From contig PWPN01000270.1 of assembly GCA_003557125.1 (NCBI GenBank), positions 1 to 6,464 of the forward strand: 6,464 nucleotides of DNA, read 5' to 3'. The notes under the pieces are model-generated. The model was given only the letters and a program-made list of their open reading frames with translations, did no database searches and was not told where the DNA came from. Origin of the DNA: Phycisphaerae bacterium (GTDB taxonomy: Bacteria; Planctomycetota; Phycisphaerae; UBA1845; PWPN01). The position numbers and the translations under genes were made by a program. Of the stretch, positions 1 through 6,164 are shown one piece after another; the first letter of the stretch is position 1, and every line of letters begins with the position of its first letter.

Positions 1-118
1 GCGATCGGACTCGCCAGGTTGCACGATTACGATGAACGGCCGATCGTACGAACGGGCGATCCCGCTGTCGGATCTTTCGGAACAGGACGTCAATCGGATC
101 GAAGTCGTTTTCGGATGA
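1..118 (+). CDS. 3' end of an unidentified protein (partial)
   Basis: An open frame enters from the left edge and ends at TGA 116-118, giving the last 38 residues of a protein whose start lies outside the window. The visible tail contains the stretch MNGRSYERAIPLSDL and ends in NRIEVVFG. An Asn-Gly turn followed by hydrophobic strands and a closing 'N-R-I-E-V' strand is the sort of ending seen in beta-sandwich domains of secreted or carbohydrate-active proteins, but this is only an impression and no family is assigned. The codon choice is GC-rich like the neighbouring genes. It is on the same strand as the downstream cluster but is separated from it by about 290 bp of repeats, so it probably belongs to a different transcription unit. 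Confidence 0.55.
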   Translation, partial: RSDSPGCTITMNGRSYERAIPLSDLSEQDVNRIEVVFG

Positions 119-151
119 CCGGCGGGATCCTGCGGCTGGATAGACGGACAG

Positions 152-249
152 GGGTGTCACAGGCAGGGTGCCACTGACTGGGTGCCACTGACTGGGTGAC
201 ATTGACTGGGTGTCATGGCCTGGGTGCCACTGTCTGGGTGCCACTGGCG
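152..249. repeat. Seven tandem 14-bp units
   Basis: Seven consecutive units with an exact 14-bp period start at 152, 166, 180, 194, 208, 222 and 236. Units 2 and 3 are identical (GGGTGCCACTGACT). Units 4 to 7 keep the GGGTG core and vary mainly in the second half. The first unit (GGGTGTCACAGGCA) is the most diverged, at about 10 of 14 matches. The last unit is also the left arm of the hairpin at 242-264. The period is not a multiple of three, and the short open frames crossing the array are artefacts of the repeat. Further copies of GGGTGCCAC or GGTGCCAC lie at 369-377 and 382-389. Confidence 0.85.
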
Positions 250-264
250 GCTTGCCCGCCAGTG
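236..264. repeat. 29-bp palindromic dispersed repeat, upstream copy
   Basis: This 29-bp element contains a perfect 9-bp inverted repeat: CACTGGCGG at 242-250 pairs with CCGCCAGTG at 256-264, around the 5-nt loop CTTGC. A near-identical copy (28 of 29 bases) lies at 6165-6193, on the other side of the gene cluster and in the same orientation. There is no T-run after the stem, so it does not look like a classical intrinsic terminator. It resembles a REP-like intergenic palindrome; the family name is unknown to me. Confidence 0.8.
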
Positions 265-276
265 TTCGGCAAGGAC

Positions 277-296
277 GGCCGCCACGGGGGGCGGCC
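277..296. repeat. Hairpin, 7-bp perfect stem
   Basis: GGCCGCC at 277-283 is the exact reverse complement of GGCGGCC at 290-296, with a 6-nt loop (ACGGGG). It is the second of three hairpins in series between the upstream gene and the aldo/keto reductase gene. No T-tract follows it. Confidence 0.6.
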
Positions 297-302
297 GCTA
301 CA

Positions 303-343
303 GGGTGGTACGGGCGTCTGGGTGGTACGGGCGTCTCGCCCGT
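303..343. repeat. 17-bp tandem duplication ending in a hairpin
   Basis: GGGTGGTACGGGCGTCT occurs twice back to back, at 303-319 and 320-336. The second copy runs into a hairpin: ACGGGCG at 327-333 pairs perfectly with CGCCCGT at 337-343 around a TCT loop. As in the 14-bp array upstream, the left arm of a palindrome has been duplicated in tandem. No coding function is apparent. Confidence 0.7.
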
Positions 344-395
344 TGGGCACAGTGCAGGGTTCACAGGAGGGTGCCACATGAGGTGCCACATTGTC

Positions 396-402
396 AGGAG
401 GT
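396..402 (+). promoter_or_regulatory. Strong Shine-Dalgarno site for the aldo/keto reductase gene
   Basis: AGGAGGT lies 8 nt before ATG 411 and matches the 16S anti-Shine-Dalgarno almost fully. It fixes the start at 411 and is the strongest ribosome site in the window. Confidence 0.85.
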
Positions 403-410
403 AAGTTGCA

Positions 411-1349
411 ATGGCTGAAATGATCCAACTGGGACGCACCGACCTGAACGTCAGCCGCATCTGTTTCGGATGCTGGCAGATGTCGGCCAACCGGTTCTGG
501 CCCACGGTCGATGAACAGAAGATGCAGGCTGCGGTCCGCGAGGCGCTCGAGCTGGGCGTGAATTTCTTCGACACAGCCGACGCGTACGGCGACGGCCACG
601 CCGAGATGCTCCTGGGCCGTATGCTCGAAGGCGTGCCGCGCGACCGCTACATATTGGCCGACAAGGTCTACCACCATTGGCTCGGCGAGCCCGGCTCCAA
701 GCGCGTCGGCGACCTGTCCTGCGACTACATCCTCTGGGAGTGCGAGCAGTCGCTCAAGCGGCTCAACACGGACGTCATCGACCTGTACCAGGCCCATTTC
801 TACGATGTCCTGACGCATCCCGAGGAAACCGCCCGCGCGTTCGAAAAGCTCAAAAAAGACGGCAAGATCCGCTACTACGGCGCGAGCAACTACAACGCCG
901 AGCACATGCGGGCAGCCAACAGGTTCGGCCATTTCGACACGCTTCAGCCGCGCTACAACCTGCTCGACCGCGCGTTCGAAGAAGAGCTCGCCTACTACTG
1001 CATGGCCGAGAATATCGGCGTGCTCTGCTACAGCACGCTCGAGTGCGGCCTGCTCACCGGCAAGTTCACCGGCGACGAGAAGTTCGACGACGTTCGCGGA
1101 ATCATGGCCAGCTTCCAGGGCGAGCAGTTCCAAAAGAACGTCCAGCGCGTCCAGCGCCTGGGGGAGATCGCCGAATCGCTCGGCAAATCGACGACGCAAT
1201 TGGCCATCCGCGGCGCACTCGAACACCCGGCTGTCCACTGCACGATCGTCGGGATCAAGACGCCCGAGCAGATCCGTGAGGCAGCCGGTGCGATGGGCTG
1301 GGCGCTGACGCGCGAGCAGTACTACGACGTCCGTGCCGCAATGGCTTGA
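411..1349 (+). CDS. Aldo/keto reductase
   Basis: A 312-residue NAD(P)H-dependent oxidoreductase of the aldo/keto reductase superfamily, a cytosolic TIM barrel that interconverts aldehydes or ketones and alcohols. The N-terminus has the typical 'LGRTDLNVSRICFG' strand. The catalytic tetrad is complete: Asp54 and Tyr59 in FFDTADAYG, Lys85 in ILADKV and His129 in LYQAHFYD. The GASNYN motif and the C-terminal TIVGIKTPEQI segment match the cofactor-binding end of the barrel. Length is normal for the family. The start is set by the AGGAGGT site 8 nt upstream. The substrate cannot be read from the sequence. Beside a pyruvate-type aldolase it could reduce or oxidise the aldehyde product, or act as a sugar dehydrogenase on the incoming substrate (inference). 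A 128-bp gap separates it from the next gene. Confidence 0.93.
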   Translation: MAEMIQLGRTDLNVSRICFGCWQMSANRFWPTVDEQKMQAAVREALELGVNFFDTADAYGDGHAEMLLGRMLEGVPRDRYILADKVYHHWLGEPGSKRVGDLSCDYILWECEQSLKRLNTDVIDLYQAHFYDVLTHPEETARAFEKLKKDGKIRYYGASNYNAEHMRAANRFGHFDTLQPRYNLLDRAFEEELAYYCMAENIGVLCYSTLECGLLTGKFTGDEKFDDVRGIMASFQGEQFQKNVQRVQRLGEIAESLGKSTTQLAIRGALEHPAVHCTIVGIKTPEQIREAAGAMGWALTREQYYDVRAAMA

Positions 1350-1380
1350 CCGCACAACGCGGACGAAGAAAACAGCCGAT

Positions 1381-1409
1381 TTGTCGCGATCCGCCTGGGC
1401 CGGTAGGAT
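1381..1409 (+). promoter_or_regulatory. Possible sigma-70-type promoter before the dehydrogenase gene
   Basis: TTGTCG (1381-1386) and TAGGAT (1404-1409) each match four of six bases of the -35 and -10 consensus and are 17 bp apart. They sit in the 128-bp gap after the aldo/keto reductase gene, about 70 bp before ATG 1478. Such matches arise by chance fairly often, so this is a candidate only. If real, the dehydrogenase, aldolase and URO-D-like genes could be transcribed independently of the reductase gene. Confidence 0.3.
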
Positions 1410-1477
1410 AACCCGCTGTGTGCCGACCCCCGCGCGGAGGGCCTGCCACAGGACCAGGCTACTCGTAAGTACATACT

Positions 1478-2476
1478 ATGATTAAGGTTGCGATCACCGA
1501 CCACGAATACGACAAGGCTTTGGCGTTCTTCCCGCAGGCGTCCCGGGAGGGGATCGAGTGCGTGCGTGTGCCTGCCGAAGAGCAGGCCCTGGCCGAGGCG
1601 ATCGCCGGTTGCGGGGCGACGGACGCCGTCGTGGGCGTGAACGCCTACACCGGCCCGCTCTATGACGCGCTGCCGATCGGCGGGGTCATCGCGCGTTTCG
1701 GCGTGGGCCATGACGGCATCGATCTCAACCGGGCGACGGCTCGAGGCCTGTTGTGCACGAACACGCCCGGCGTCCTCGACGACTCCGTGGCCGAGCATAC
1801 CATCACGCTCATGCTCAACGCCGCTCGCCGACTCCATCGCATCGCCCGGTCGAGCGACCCGTGGCCGACCGTCGTCGGCACGGAACTCAAGGGCAAAACG
1901 CTGGCTGTCGTCGGCTGCGGCGGAATCGGGCGGCGCGTCGCCCGGATCGCAGCGAGCGGCTTTTCGATGCGCGTCGTCGGTTGCGACATCGCCGACGTCG
2001 AGGTCAGCGACCTGACCGACCGGTTCGGGTTCGCACGATTGACGCGCAATTTCGCCGAAGCGGCAGAGCAGGCCGACTTCGTGTCACTGCATATCCCCGC
2101 GACGCCGGCAACGCACCACTTCATCGGCGCGCAGCGTCTGGCGATGCTCGCACCGCATGCCTGGCTCATCAACACGGCCCGCGGCGCCCTCGTCGACGAG
2201 GCGACCCTGTACGATGCGTTGGCCGACGGGCGACTCGGCGGGGCCGCGCTCGACGTTTTCGAGCAGGAACCCTACGAACCGGTGCAACCCGGCAAGGACC
2301 TGCGGCGACTGGACAACGCCATCCTCACCCCGCACGTCGGAAGCAGCACGCGGGAAGCGTGCGACCGCATGGCCGAGCGGGTGCTGTACAACATCCGCCT
2401 GGCCCACGAAAACCGATTCGAGGAAATGGACCTGCTCAATCCGCAAGCCTGCCGGGGACCGCAATCGACCGGGTAA
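1478..2476 (+). CDS. D-isomer-specific 2-hydroxyacid dehydrogenase (SerA/GhrB-like)
   Basis: A 332-residue cytosolic NAD(P)-dependent dehydrogenase that interconverts a D-2-hydroxyacid and a 2-oxoacid. The family includes phosphoglycerate, glyoxylate/hydroxypyruvate and lactate dehydrogenases. The Rossmann motif GCGGIG is at 146-151, with Asp170 at the end of the second strand, which favours NAD over NADP. Catalytic Arg235 (NTARGALVDE), Glu264 (FEQEP) and His286 (LTPHVGSS) are all present, with Arg-Glu spacing of 29 as in SerA. There is no ACT regulatory domain, so it is a short form rather than a full serine-biosynthesis SerA. No clear Shine-Dalgarno precedes ATG 1478; the start rests on the family-like N-terminus (MIKVAITDHEY). 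Its stop codon is 17 nt before the aldolase start, so the two are almost certainly co-transcribed. A role on glyoxylate, hydroxypyruvate or tartronate semialdehyde would fit, but is inference. Confidence 0.92.
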   Translation: MIKVAITDHEYDKALAFFPQASREGIECVRVPAEEQALAEAIAGCGATDAVVGVNAYTGPLYDALPIGGVIARFGVGHDGIDLNRATARGLLCTNTPGVLDDSVAEHTITLMLNAARRLHRIARSSDPWPTVVGTELKGKTLAVVGCGGIGRRVARIAASGFSMRVVGCDIADVEVSDLTDRFGFARLTRNFAEAAEQADFVSLHIPATPATHHFIGAQRLAMLAPHAWLINTARGALVDEATLYDALADGRLGGAALDVFEQEPYEPVQPGKDLRRLDNAILTPHVGSSTREACDRMAERVLYNIRLAHENRFEEMDLLNPQACRGPQSTG

Positions 2477-2480
2477 GGAA

Positions 2481-2486
2481 AGGTGG
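2481..2486 (+). promoter_or_regulatory. Shine-Dalgarno site deciding the GTG start of the aldolase
   Basis: AGGTGG lies 7 nt before GTG 2494, inside the purine-rich run that begins at the stop codon of the preceding gene. It supports GTG as the start; the next in-frame ATG is about 50 codons downstream and would remove the catalytic His45. Confidence 0.65.
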
Positions 2487-2493
2487 CACAGCT

Positions 2494-3255
2494 GTGAAAA
2501 ATAAACTCCGACGCGCGTTGCTGGCCAATGAGCTGACCCTCGGCGCATGGATTCAGATCGGTCACCCCGCCTGCGCGGAGATCTTCGGCCGGGCAGGCTT
2601 CGACTGGGTCTGTGTCGACCTCGAGCATGGCGCGATCGACCTGGAGACGATGGCCAACATCTTCCGCGCACTGAGTGCGTTCGATGCGGTCCCCGTCGCA
2701 CGGCTGCCGCTGAACGATCCGATCTGGATCCACCGCAGCCTCGATGCCGGGGCCCGCGCGTTGATCATCCCGATGGTCCACACAGCCGCCCAGGCCGAGT
2801 CGGCCGTGCGCGAGGCCAAGTACCCGCCCCGAGGCGTGCGGGGCTTCGGCTACAGTCGCGCCAACGTCCACGGGATGGACTTCGACGCGTACATTGCCGA
2901 CGCCAACGACGAAATCGCGATGATCATGCAGATCGAGCATGCCGATGCCATCGCCAACCTGGACGCCATCCTCGCGGTCGACGGCGTGGACGGGCTGCTG
3001 ATCGGCCCGCTCGACCTCAGCGGCTCGATGGGCATCACCGGGCAGATGGACCATCCCGACATGGTGGCTGCCCTGCGAAAATACCTCGATGCCTGCCAGG
3101 CCCACAAAAAGGCTGCGGGCATCCACATCGTCCGGCCGAACGCCGACAATATCCGCCAGACCGTCGAGGCCGGCTACACGCTCGTCGTGCTCGGCCTGGA
3201 CAACGTGTTCCTGGACGACGCGTCGCGCGCGAGCCTCAAGGCGGCAGGCCGCTGA
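2494..3255 (+). CDS. HpcH/HpaI-family class II aldolase (2-keto-3-deoxy acid aldolase type)
   Basis: A 253-residue metal-dependent aldolase of the HpcH/HpaI family, which cleaves 2-keto-3-deoxy or 4-hydroxy-2-keto acids to pyruvate plus an aldehyde (for example HpaI, GarL, RhmA). With GTG 2494 as the start, the active-site residues fall at the same numbers as in E. coli HpaI as I recall it: His45 (DLEHG, catalytic base) and Arg70 (VARLP, carboxylate binding). The metal ligands are Glu148 (QIEH) and Asp174 (GPLDLS). The PMV and YPPRGVRG segments are also typical. Length is normal. It follows the dehydrogenase gene by 17 nt and precedes the URO-D-like gene by 47 nt. Exact substrate is undetermined. 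DLEHG in place of HpaI's DGEHA is in keeping with the sugar-acid branch rather than the aromatic-degradation branch, but that is inference. Confidence 0.93.
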   Translation: MKNKLRRALLANELTLGAWIQIGHPACAEIFGRAGFDWVCVDLEHGAIDLETMANIFRALSAFDAVPVARLPLNDPIWIHRSLDAGARALIIPMVHTAAQAESAVREAKYPPRGVRGFGYSRANVHGMDFDAYIADANDEIAMIMQIEHADAIANLDAILAVDGVDGLLIGPLDLSGSMGITGQMDHPDMVAALRKYLDACQAHKKAAGIHIVRPNADNIRQTVEAGYTLVVLGLDNVFLDDASRASLKAAGR

Positions 3256-3287
3256 TCCGTTCGTCCGAGTTAGAAAATTGAATCATC

Positions 3288-3295
3288 AAGGGGAG
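3288..3295 (+). promoter_or_regulatory. Shine-Dalgarno site for the URO-D-like gene
   Basis: AAGGGGAG lies 7 nt before ATG 3303. With the 47-nt gap after the aldolase stop, it supports translation of the URO-D-like gene from a shared mRNA. Confidence 0.7.
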
Positions 3296-3302
3296 AACCG
3301 GC

Positions 3303-4388
3303 ATGGCCGACGGAGCACCAAAATTTTCGATGGACGATCGCGTCGCGCGTTTCCAGCAATTTTACGCCCGGCGAAACGCTAGGCCTTTGCTGGGCTTTTT
3401 CACGGGCAGCGAATATCCGCTCCACCTCTACCCCGCCTCGCGGTCGCTGCCGACGGATCGCCCCCTGCAACCCGATGATATCGAGGTCGCCCCCTACCTG
3501 ACCGACTGCGAGAACCTCTTCGCGGCACACGAGGCCTGCGGCGGCGATTTTCTCTGGAGCGGCTGCGCGTTCTGGGGCGTGCCATGGCTCGAGGCGGCCC
3601 TGGGGGGCCCGATCCCGGCCGACCACACGACGGGCTCGATCCACGCCGAAAAACCCGCCCGCTTCACCGGCCCCCAGGACATCCCGACGTTCGACCCGAA
3701 CGACCCCTGGATGGCTAAGACCGTCGAATTCCTCGACGCGATGGCAGCCGCCAGCGGCGGGCGTTGGCCTTTGGCGACCACGCGGATGCGCGGCATCTCC
3801 GACCTGCTGGCCGCCCTCTTCGGCCAACCCGACTTCATCTTCGCCATGATGGAAAAGCCCGACGAGGTCCATGCCGTCGCCGAAAGGCTCACGGAATTCT
3901 GGATCGCCTACAGCCGACTTCAGCTCGAGCACATTCCTTCCTTCCACGGCGGCATCGGCTCGTTCTACTACAACATGTGGGCGCCGGCCGGCACGGTGTG
4001 GCACCAGGAGGATGCGGCTGCCCTGCTCTCGCCGGAACTCTACGACCAGTTCATCCGCCCCTACGATGAGCGGATCGTGGCCGCACTCGACGGATGCATC
4101 ATGCACCAGCATCCGACGCGTTTCGTGCCGACGGATTTCTATCTCGAGATGAACTTCACCGCCCTCGAGCTGCACGTCGATCAGTCCGGCCCGCGGGCCG
4201 AGGATCTCTATGCAACGCACATAAAGATCCTCGAACGCGGCATGCCGCTGCTGATCTGGGGTCATCTGTCCGATGCGGACCTCGATTGGATCTTCAGCCG
4301 GCTTCCCGCTCCGGGGCTGGCGGTGATGACCACCGTCTCCGAACCCGCTGAGGCCGGCCGAGTCTGGCAGCGCTGCCTGGGCGAATAA
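3303..4388 (+). CDS. URO-D superfamily protein (not HemE)
   Basis: A 361-residue protein resembling the uroporphyrinogen decarboxylase / corrinoid methyltransferase (MtaA, MtbA) superfamily, a cytosolic TIM-barrel fold. The clearest signature is in the second half: a Trp/Gly-rich strand (FYYNMWAPAG, 221-230), then EDAAALLSPELYDQFIRPYDERI, split here as EDAAALLSPELY (236-247) and DQFIRPYDERI (248-258), where the family has its 'SPe-y--f--P' motif. It is followed by IMHQHP (266-271) and PLLIWGHLSD (315-324). The conserved N-terminal arginine motif of true HemE (RQAGRYLPEY-like) is absent, so haem synthesis is unlikely. The zinc motif of the methyltransferases (His-x-Cys) is replaced by His268-x-His270. 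No corrinoid protein or reactivase lies in the window. Function is therefore open: a methyl-transfer or decarboxylation step on the cluster's substrate is possible. It is probably the last gene of the dehydrogenase-aldolase operon; 162 nt separate it from the permease gene. Confidence 0.75.
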   Translation: MADGAPKFSMDDRVARFQQFYARRNARPLLGFFTGSEYPLHLYPASRSLPTDRPLQPDDIEVAPYLTDCENLFAAHEACGGDFLWSGCAFWGVPWLEAALGGPIPADHTTGSIHAEKPARFTGPQDIPTFDPNDPWMAKTVEFLDAMAAASGGRWPLATTRMRGISDLLAALFGQPDFIFAMMEKPDEVHAVAERLTEFWIAYSRLQLEHIPSFHGGIGSFYYNMWAPAGTVWHQEDAAALLSPELYDQFIRPYDERIVAALDGCIMHQHPTRFVPTDFYLEMNFTALELHVDQSGPRAEDLYATHIKILERGMPLLIWGHLSDADLDWIFSRLPAPGLAVMTTVSEPAEAGRVWQRCLGE

Positions 4389-4550
4389 TGGCAATAAGAG
4401 CATGATGCGGGTCGGGTCGCCGGGGTGCGGCTGCGCTTTCGCCGTAGCGGCCCTTTCCGTTAAGATGCGGCATCAGGTATCACCTCCCGGGTGCATACGC
4501 ACTCGCGAGATTGGCCGCAGTCATCACGCACCGCCGACGGCAGGGAAATC
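4389..4550 (+). promoter_or_regulatory. Leader of the permease gene, weak promoter candidate
   Basis: This gap holds no gene. TAAGAT at 4461-4466 is a possible -10 box, but the hexamer 17 bp upstream is a poor -35. GGCTGC (4429-4434) can pair with GCGGCC (4447-4452), with a wobble pair and a 12-nt loop, followed by CTTTCC: a weak terminator-like structure at best. TCACCTCC at 4480-4487 copies the 3' end of 16S rRNA, so it is the opposite of a ribosome site. AGGGA at 4542-4546 is a modest Shine-Dalgarno 4 nt before ATG 4551. Confidence 0.2.
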
Positions 4551-6131
4551 ATGAGCGAAAAGCCCATCGGTCACGACACGAGCAACGTATTCTTCCAGTC
4601 CGACAACCTCGACATGGCCGCCCTGGAGCGCGAGAAGGCCTATCTGGCCGACCTCGAATCCAAAAACATGCCCACCAAGGTCGGCGGCTACCTCAAGCTG
4701 AGTGGGCCCGGCTGGATCCAGAGCGCCCTTTCTCTGGGCGGCGGCAGCGGCAGTCTTTCGCTGTTCGCCGGGGCATTGGCAGGCTACTCGCTGTTGTGGG
4801 TGAATCCGAGCTCGATGCTCATGGGCGTCATCATGCTCGGCGCGATCGCCTACATGACGCTCTCGACCGGCATCCGACCGTTCCATGCGATCAACCAGCA
4901 CGTGCACCCGCTCGTGGGCTGGGCGTGGGCGCTGGCGGTTCTCGTCGCGAACTTCGTCTGGATCTTCGGCCAGTTCAACGTCTCGGCCGCTGTGGCCGGG
5001 GACATCATTACCCTCGGCGGAACGCGTGAACCCGCATGGCTCGCGTCGGTCGGGCACGCGCTGTTCGGCCCGGACCTGTCAGCCGGCGCCGCAGCCGGGC
5101 GCGGGTTCGGCGTGCTGCTCTGTCCGTTCATCGCAGTGCTCAGCCTCTGGGTCGCGTGGCACTACGGCAAGGGGACGCGCGGCGTGCGCTGGTTCGAGAG
5201 CGCCATGAAGCTCGTCGTCGCGGGAATCGTCATCTGTTTTCTGGTCGTCGTGCTCACGACGCGCACCGACTGGGTCGGCGTTTTCAAGGGCATGTTCAGC
5301 TTCAGCGTGCCGCGCCCCCATGAGACGGACAAGCTCGACGTGGTCATCTCCGCATTCGCCGCAGCCGTCGGAATCAACATGACCTTCATCCTGCCCTACA
5401 CGATCCTGGCGCGCGGCTGGGGGCGCGAGCACCGCACGCTGGCGGGCTTCGACCTGAGCCTGGGCATGTTCGTCCCGTTCGTCTTCGCCGTCAGTTGCTT
5501 GACGATCGCCGCGGGCAATACGCTCCATCAATCGGTCTACCCGGAAGTTCAAGCGCAAATCGCCCCGCTCGAAGCTGAAGTCCAGTCCCTTCGAGCCGAC
5601 ACGACCCTGCCCGCCGCCGAGCGGGATGCACGCATCGCCGAACTGACCGGCCAGATCGGGGCCGCCAAAGCCCCGCTGCGCACCGCGGTCTCGATGGCCA
5701 GCTCGCTCGAGCCGCTGCTGGGCCCCCGGCTGAGTCGCATCATCTTCGGCCTGGGCTTCCTCGGAATGACCACGAGCAGCATCATCACGATGATGCTCGT
5801 CAGCGGTTTCACGCTCTGCGAAATCTCCGGCAACCGTCCCGGCGGGACCGTGTTCAAACTCGGCACGTGCCTGCCCGCACTCGGCATGTTCGGGCCGATC
5901 GTCTTCGGCCAGCTCGACATGTACCTCATGGTGCCGATCTCGGTCTTCTGCTTCTTCTTCAGTCCGATCGCCTACATCGCGTTTTTCATCCTGATGAACA
6001 AGAAGGCCTTCCTGGGCGACGACCTGCCCCGCGGCTGGAAGCGCTGGGCGTGGAACATCGGCATGCTCGCAGCCATCGCAGTCGTTACAAGCGGCGGCGC
6101 GTATCGGATCTATGCCATTTTCACGTCTTAA
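4551..6131 (+). CDS. Nramp-like membrane permease lacking the metal-binding motifs
   Basis: A 526-residue inner-membrane protein with about 11 hydrophobic helices, related to Nramp divalent-metal transporters in the APC superfamily. A soluble N-terminus (1-50) precedes the Nramp-like start GPGW (52-55). Helices lie near 58-80, 80-102, 120-143, 145-157, 185-206, 214-237, 262-290, 303-322, 394-422, 437-484 (two) and 500-523. The block GYSLLW (78-83) aligns without gaps to Nramp proteins after TM1. The metal-binding DPGN of TM1 is replaced by GGGS (63-66), and MPHN of TM6 by TFIL (278-281). A charged loop (325-380) with alternating Leu/Ala and Glu/Arg looks like an added helical hairpin. Homologues are likely annotated as 'divalent metal transporter', but the missing ligands argue against that substrate. 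ATG 4551 (AGGGA 4 nt upstream) is preferred over GTG 4491, whose 20 extra residues look noncoding. Uptake of the cluster's organic substrate is inference. Confidence 0.85.
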   Translation: MSEKPIGHDTSNVFFQSDNLDMAALEREKAYLADLESKNMPTKVGGYLKLSGPGWIQSALSLGGGSGSLSLFAGALAGYSLLWVNPSSMLMGVIMLGAIAYMTLSTGIRPFHAINQHVHPLVGWAWALAVLVANFVWIFGQFNVSAAVAGDIITLGGTREPAWLASVGHALFGPDLSAGAAAGRGFGVLLCPFIAVLSLWVAWHYGKGTRGVRWFESAMKLVVAGIVICFLVVVLTTRTDWVGVFKGMFSFSVPRPHETDKLDVVISAFAAAVGINMTFILPYTILARGWGREHRTLAGFDLSLGMFVPFVFAVSCLTIAAGNTLHQSVYPEVQAQIAPLEAEVQSLRADTTLPAAERDARIAELTGQIGAAKAPLRTAVSMASSLEPLLGPRLSRIIFGLGFLGMTTSSIITMMLVSGFTLCEISGNRPGGTVFKLGTCLPALGMFGPIVFGQLDMYLMVPISVFCFFFSPIAYIAFFILMNKKAFLGDDLPRGWKRWAWNIGMLAAIAVVTSGGAYRIYAIFTS

Positions 6132-6164
6132 CGGACGAGATGGAGCGGCCGTCCCATTTGCGCC

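Noticed and set aside
152..249. CRISPR array
   Set aside because: The units are only 14 bp and are directly adjacent with no spacers, and no cas genes are nearby.
196..418. Three small open frames in the repeat block
   Set aside because: They arise from the 14-bp and 17-bp repeats read in different frames and show no ribosome sites or protein-like composition.
213..1355. Long minus-strand open frame (380 codons) opposite the aldo/keto reductase gene
   Set aside because: It mirrors a gene with a complete catalytic tetrad and has an Arg/Val/Asp-rich composition typical of antisense frames in GC-rich DNA. It runs through the noncoding repeats as well.
1753..2493. Upstream extension of the aldolase frame
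   Set aside because: This stretch overlaps the dehydrogenase gene in another frame and reads as Arg-rich nonsense. GTG 2494, with its ribosome site and HpaI-like residue numbering, is the real start.
3270..4403. Minus-strand open frame (377 codons) opposite the URO-D-like gene
   Set aside because: It has no recognisable domain, and the plus strand has a good ribosome site and family motifs. The same reasoning applies to the 374-codon frame opposite the permease.
4429..4456. Intrinsic terminator after the URO-D-like gene
   Set aside because: The stem is six pairs with one wobble, the loop is 12 nt and the T-run is interrupted; too weak to list as a terminator.
4491..4550. GTG start adding 20 residues to the permease
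   Set aside because: The extra residues have no family resemblance and no ribosome site precedes the GTG. ATG 4551 has AGGGA upstream.
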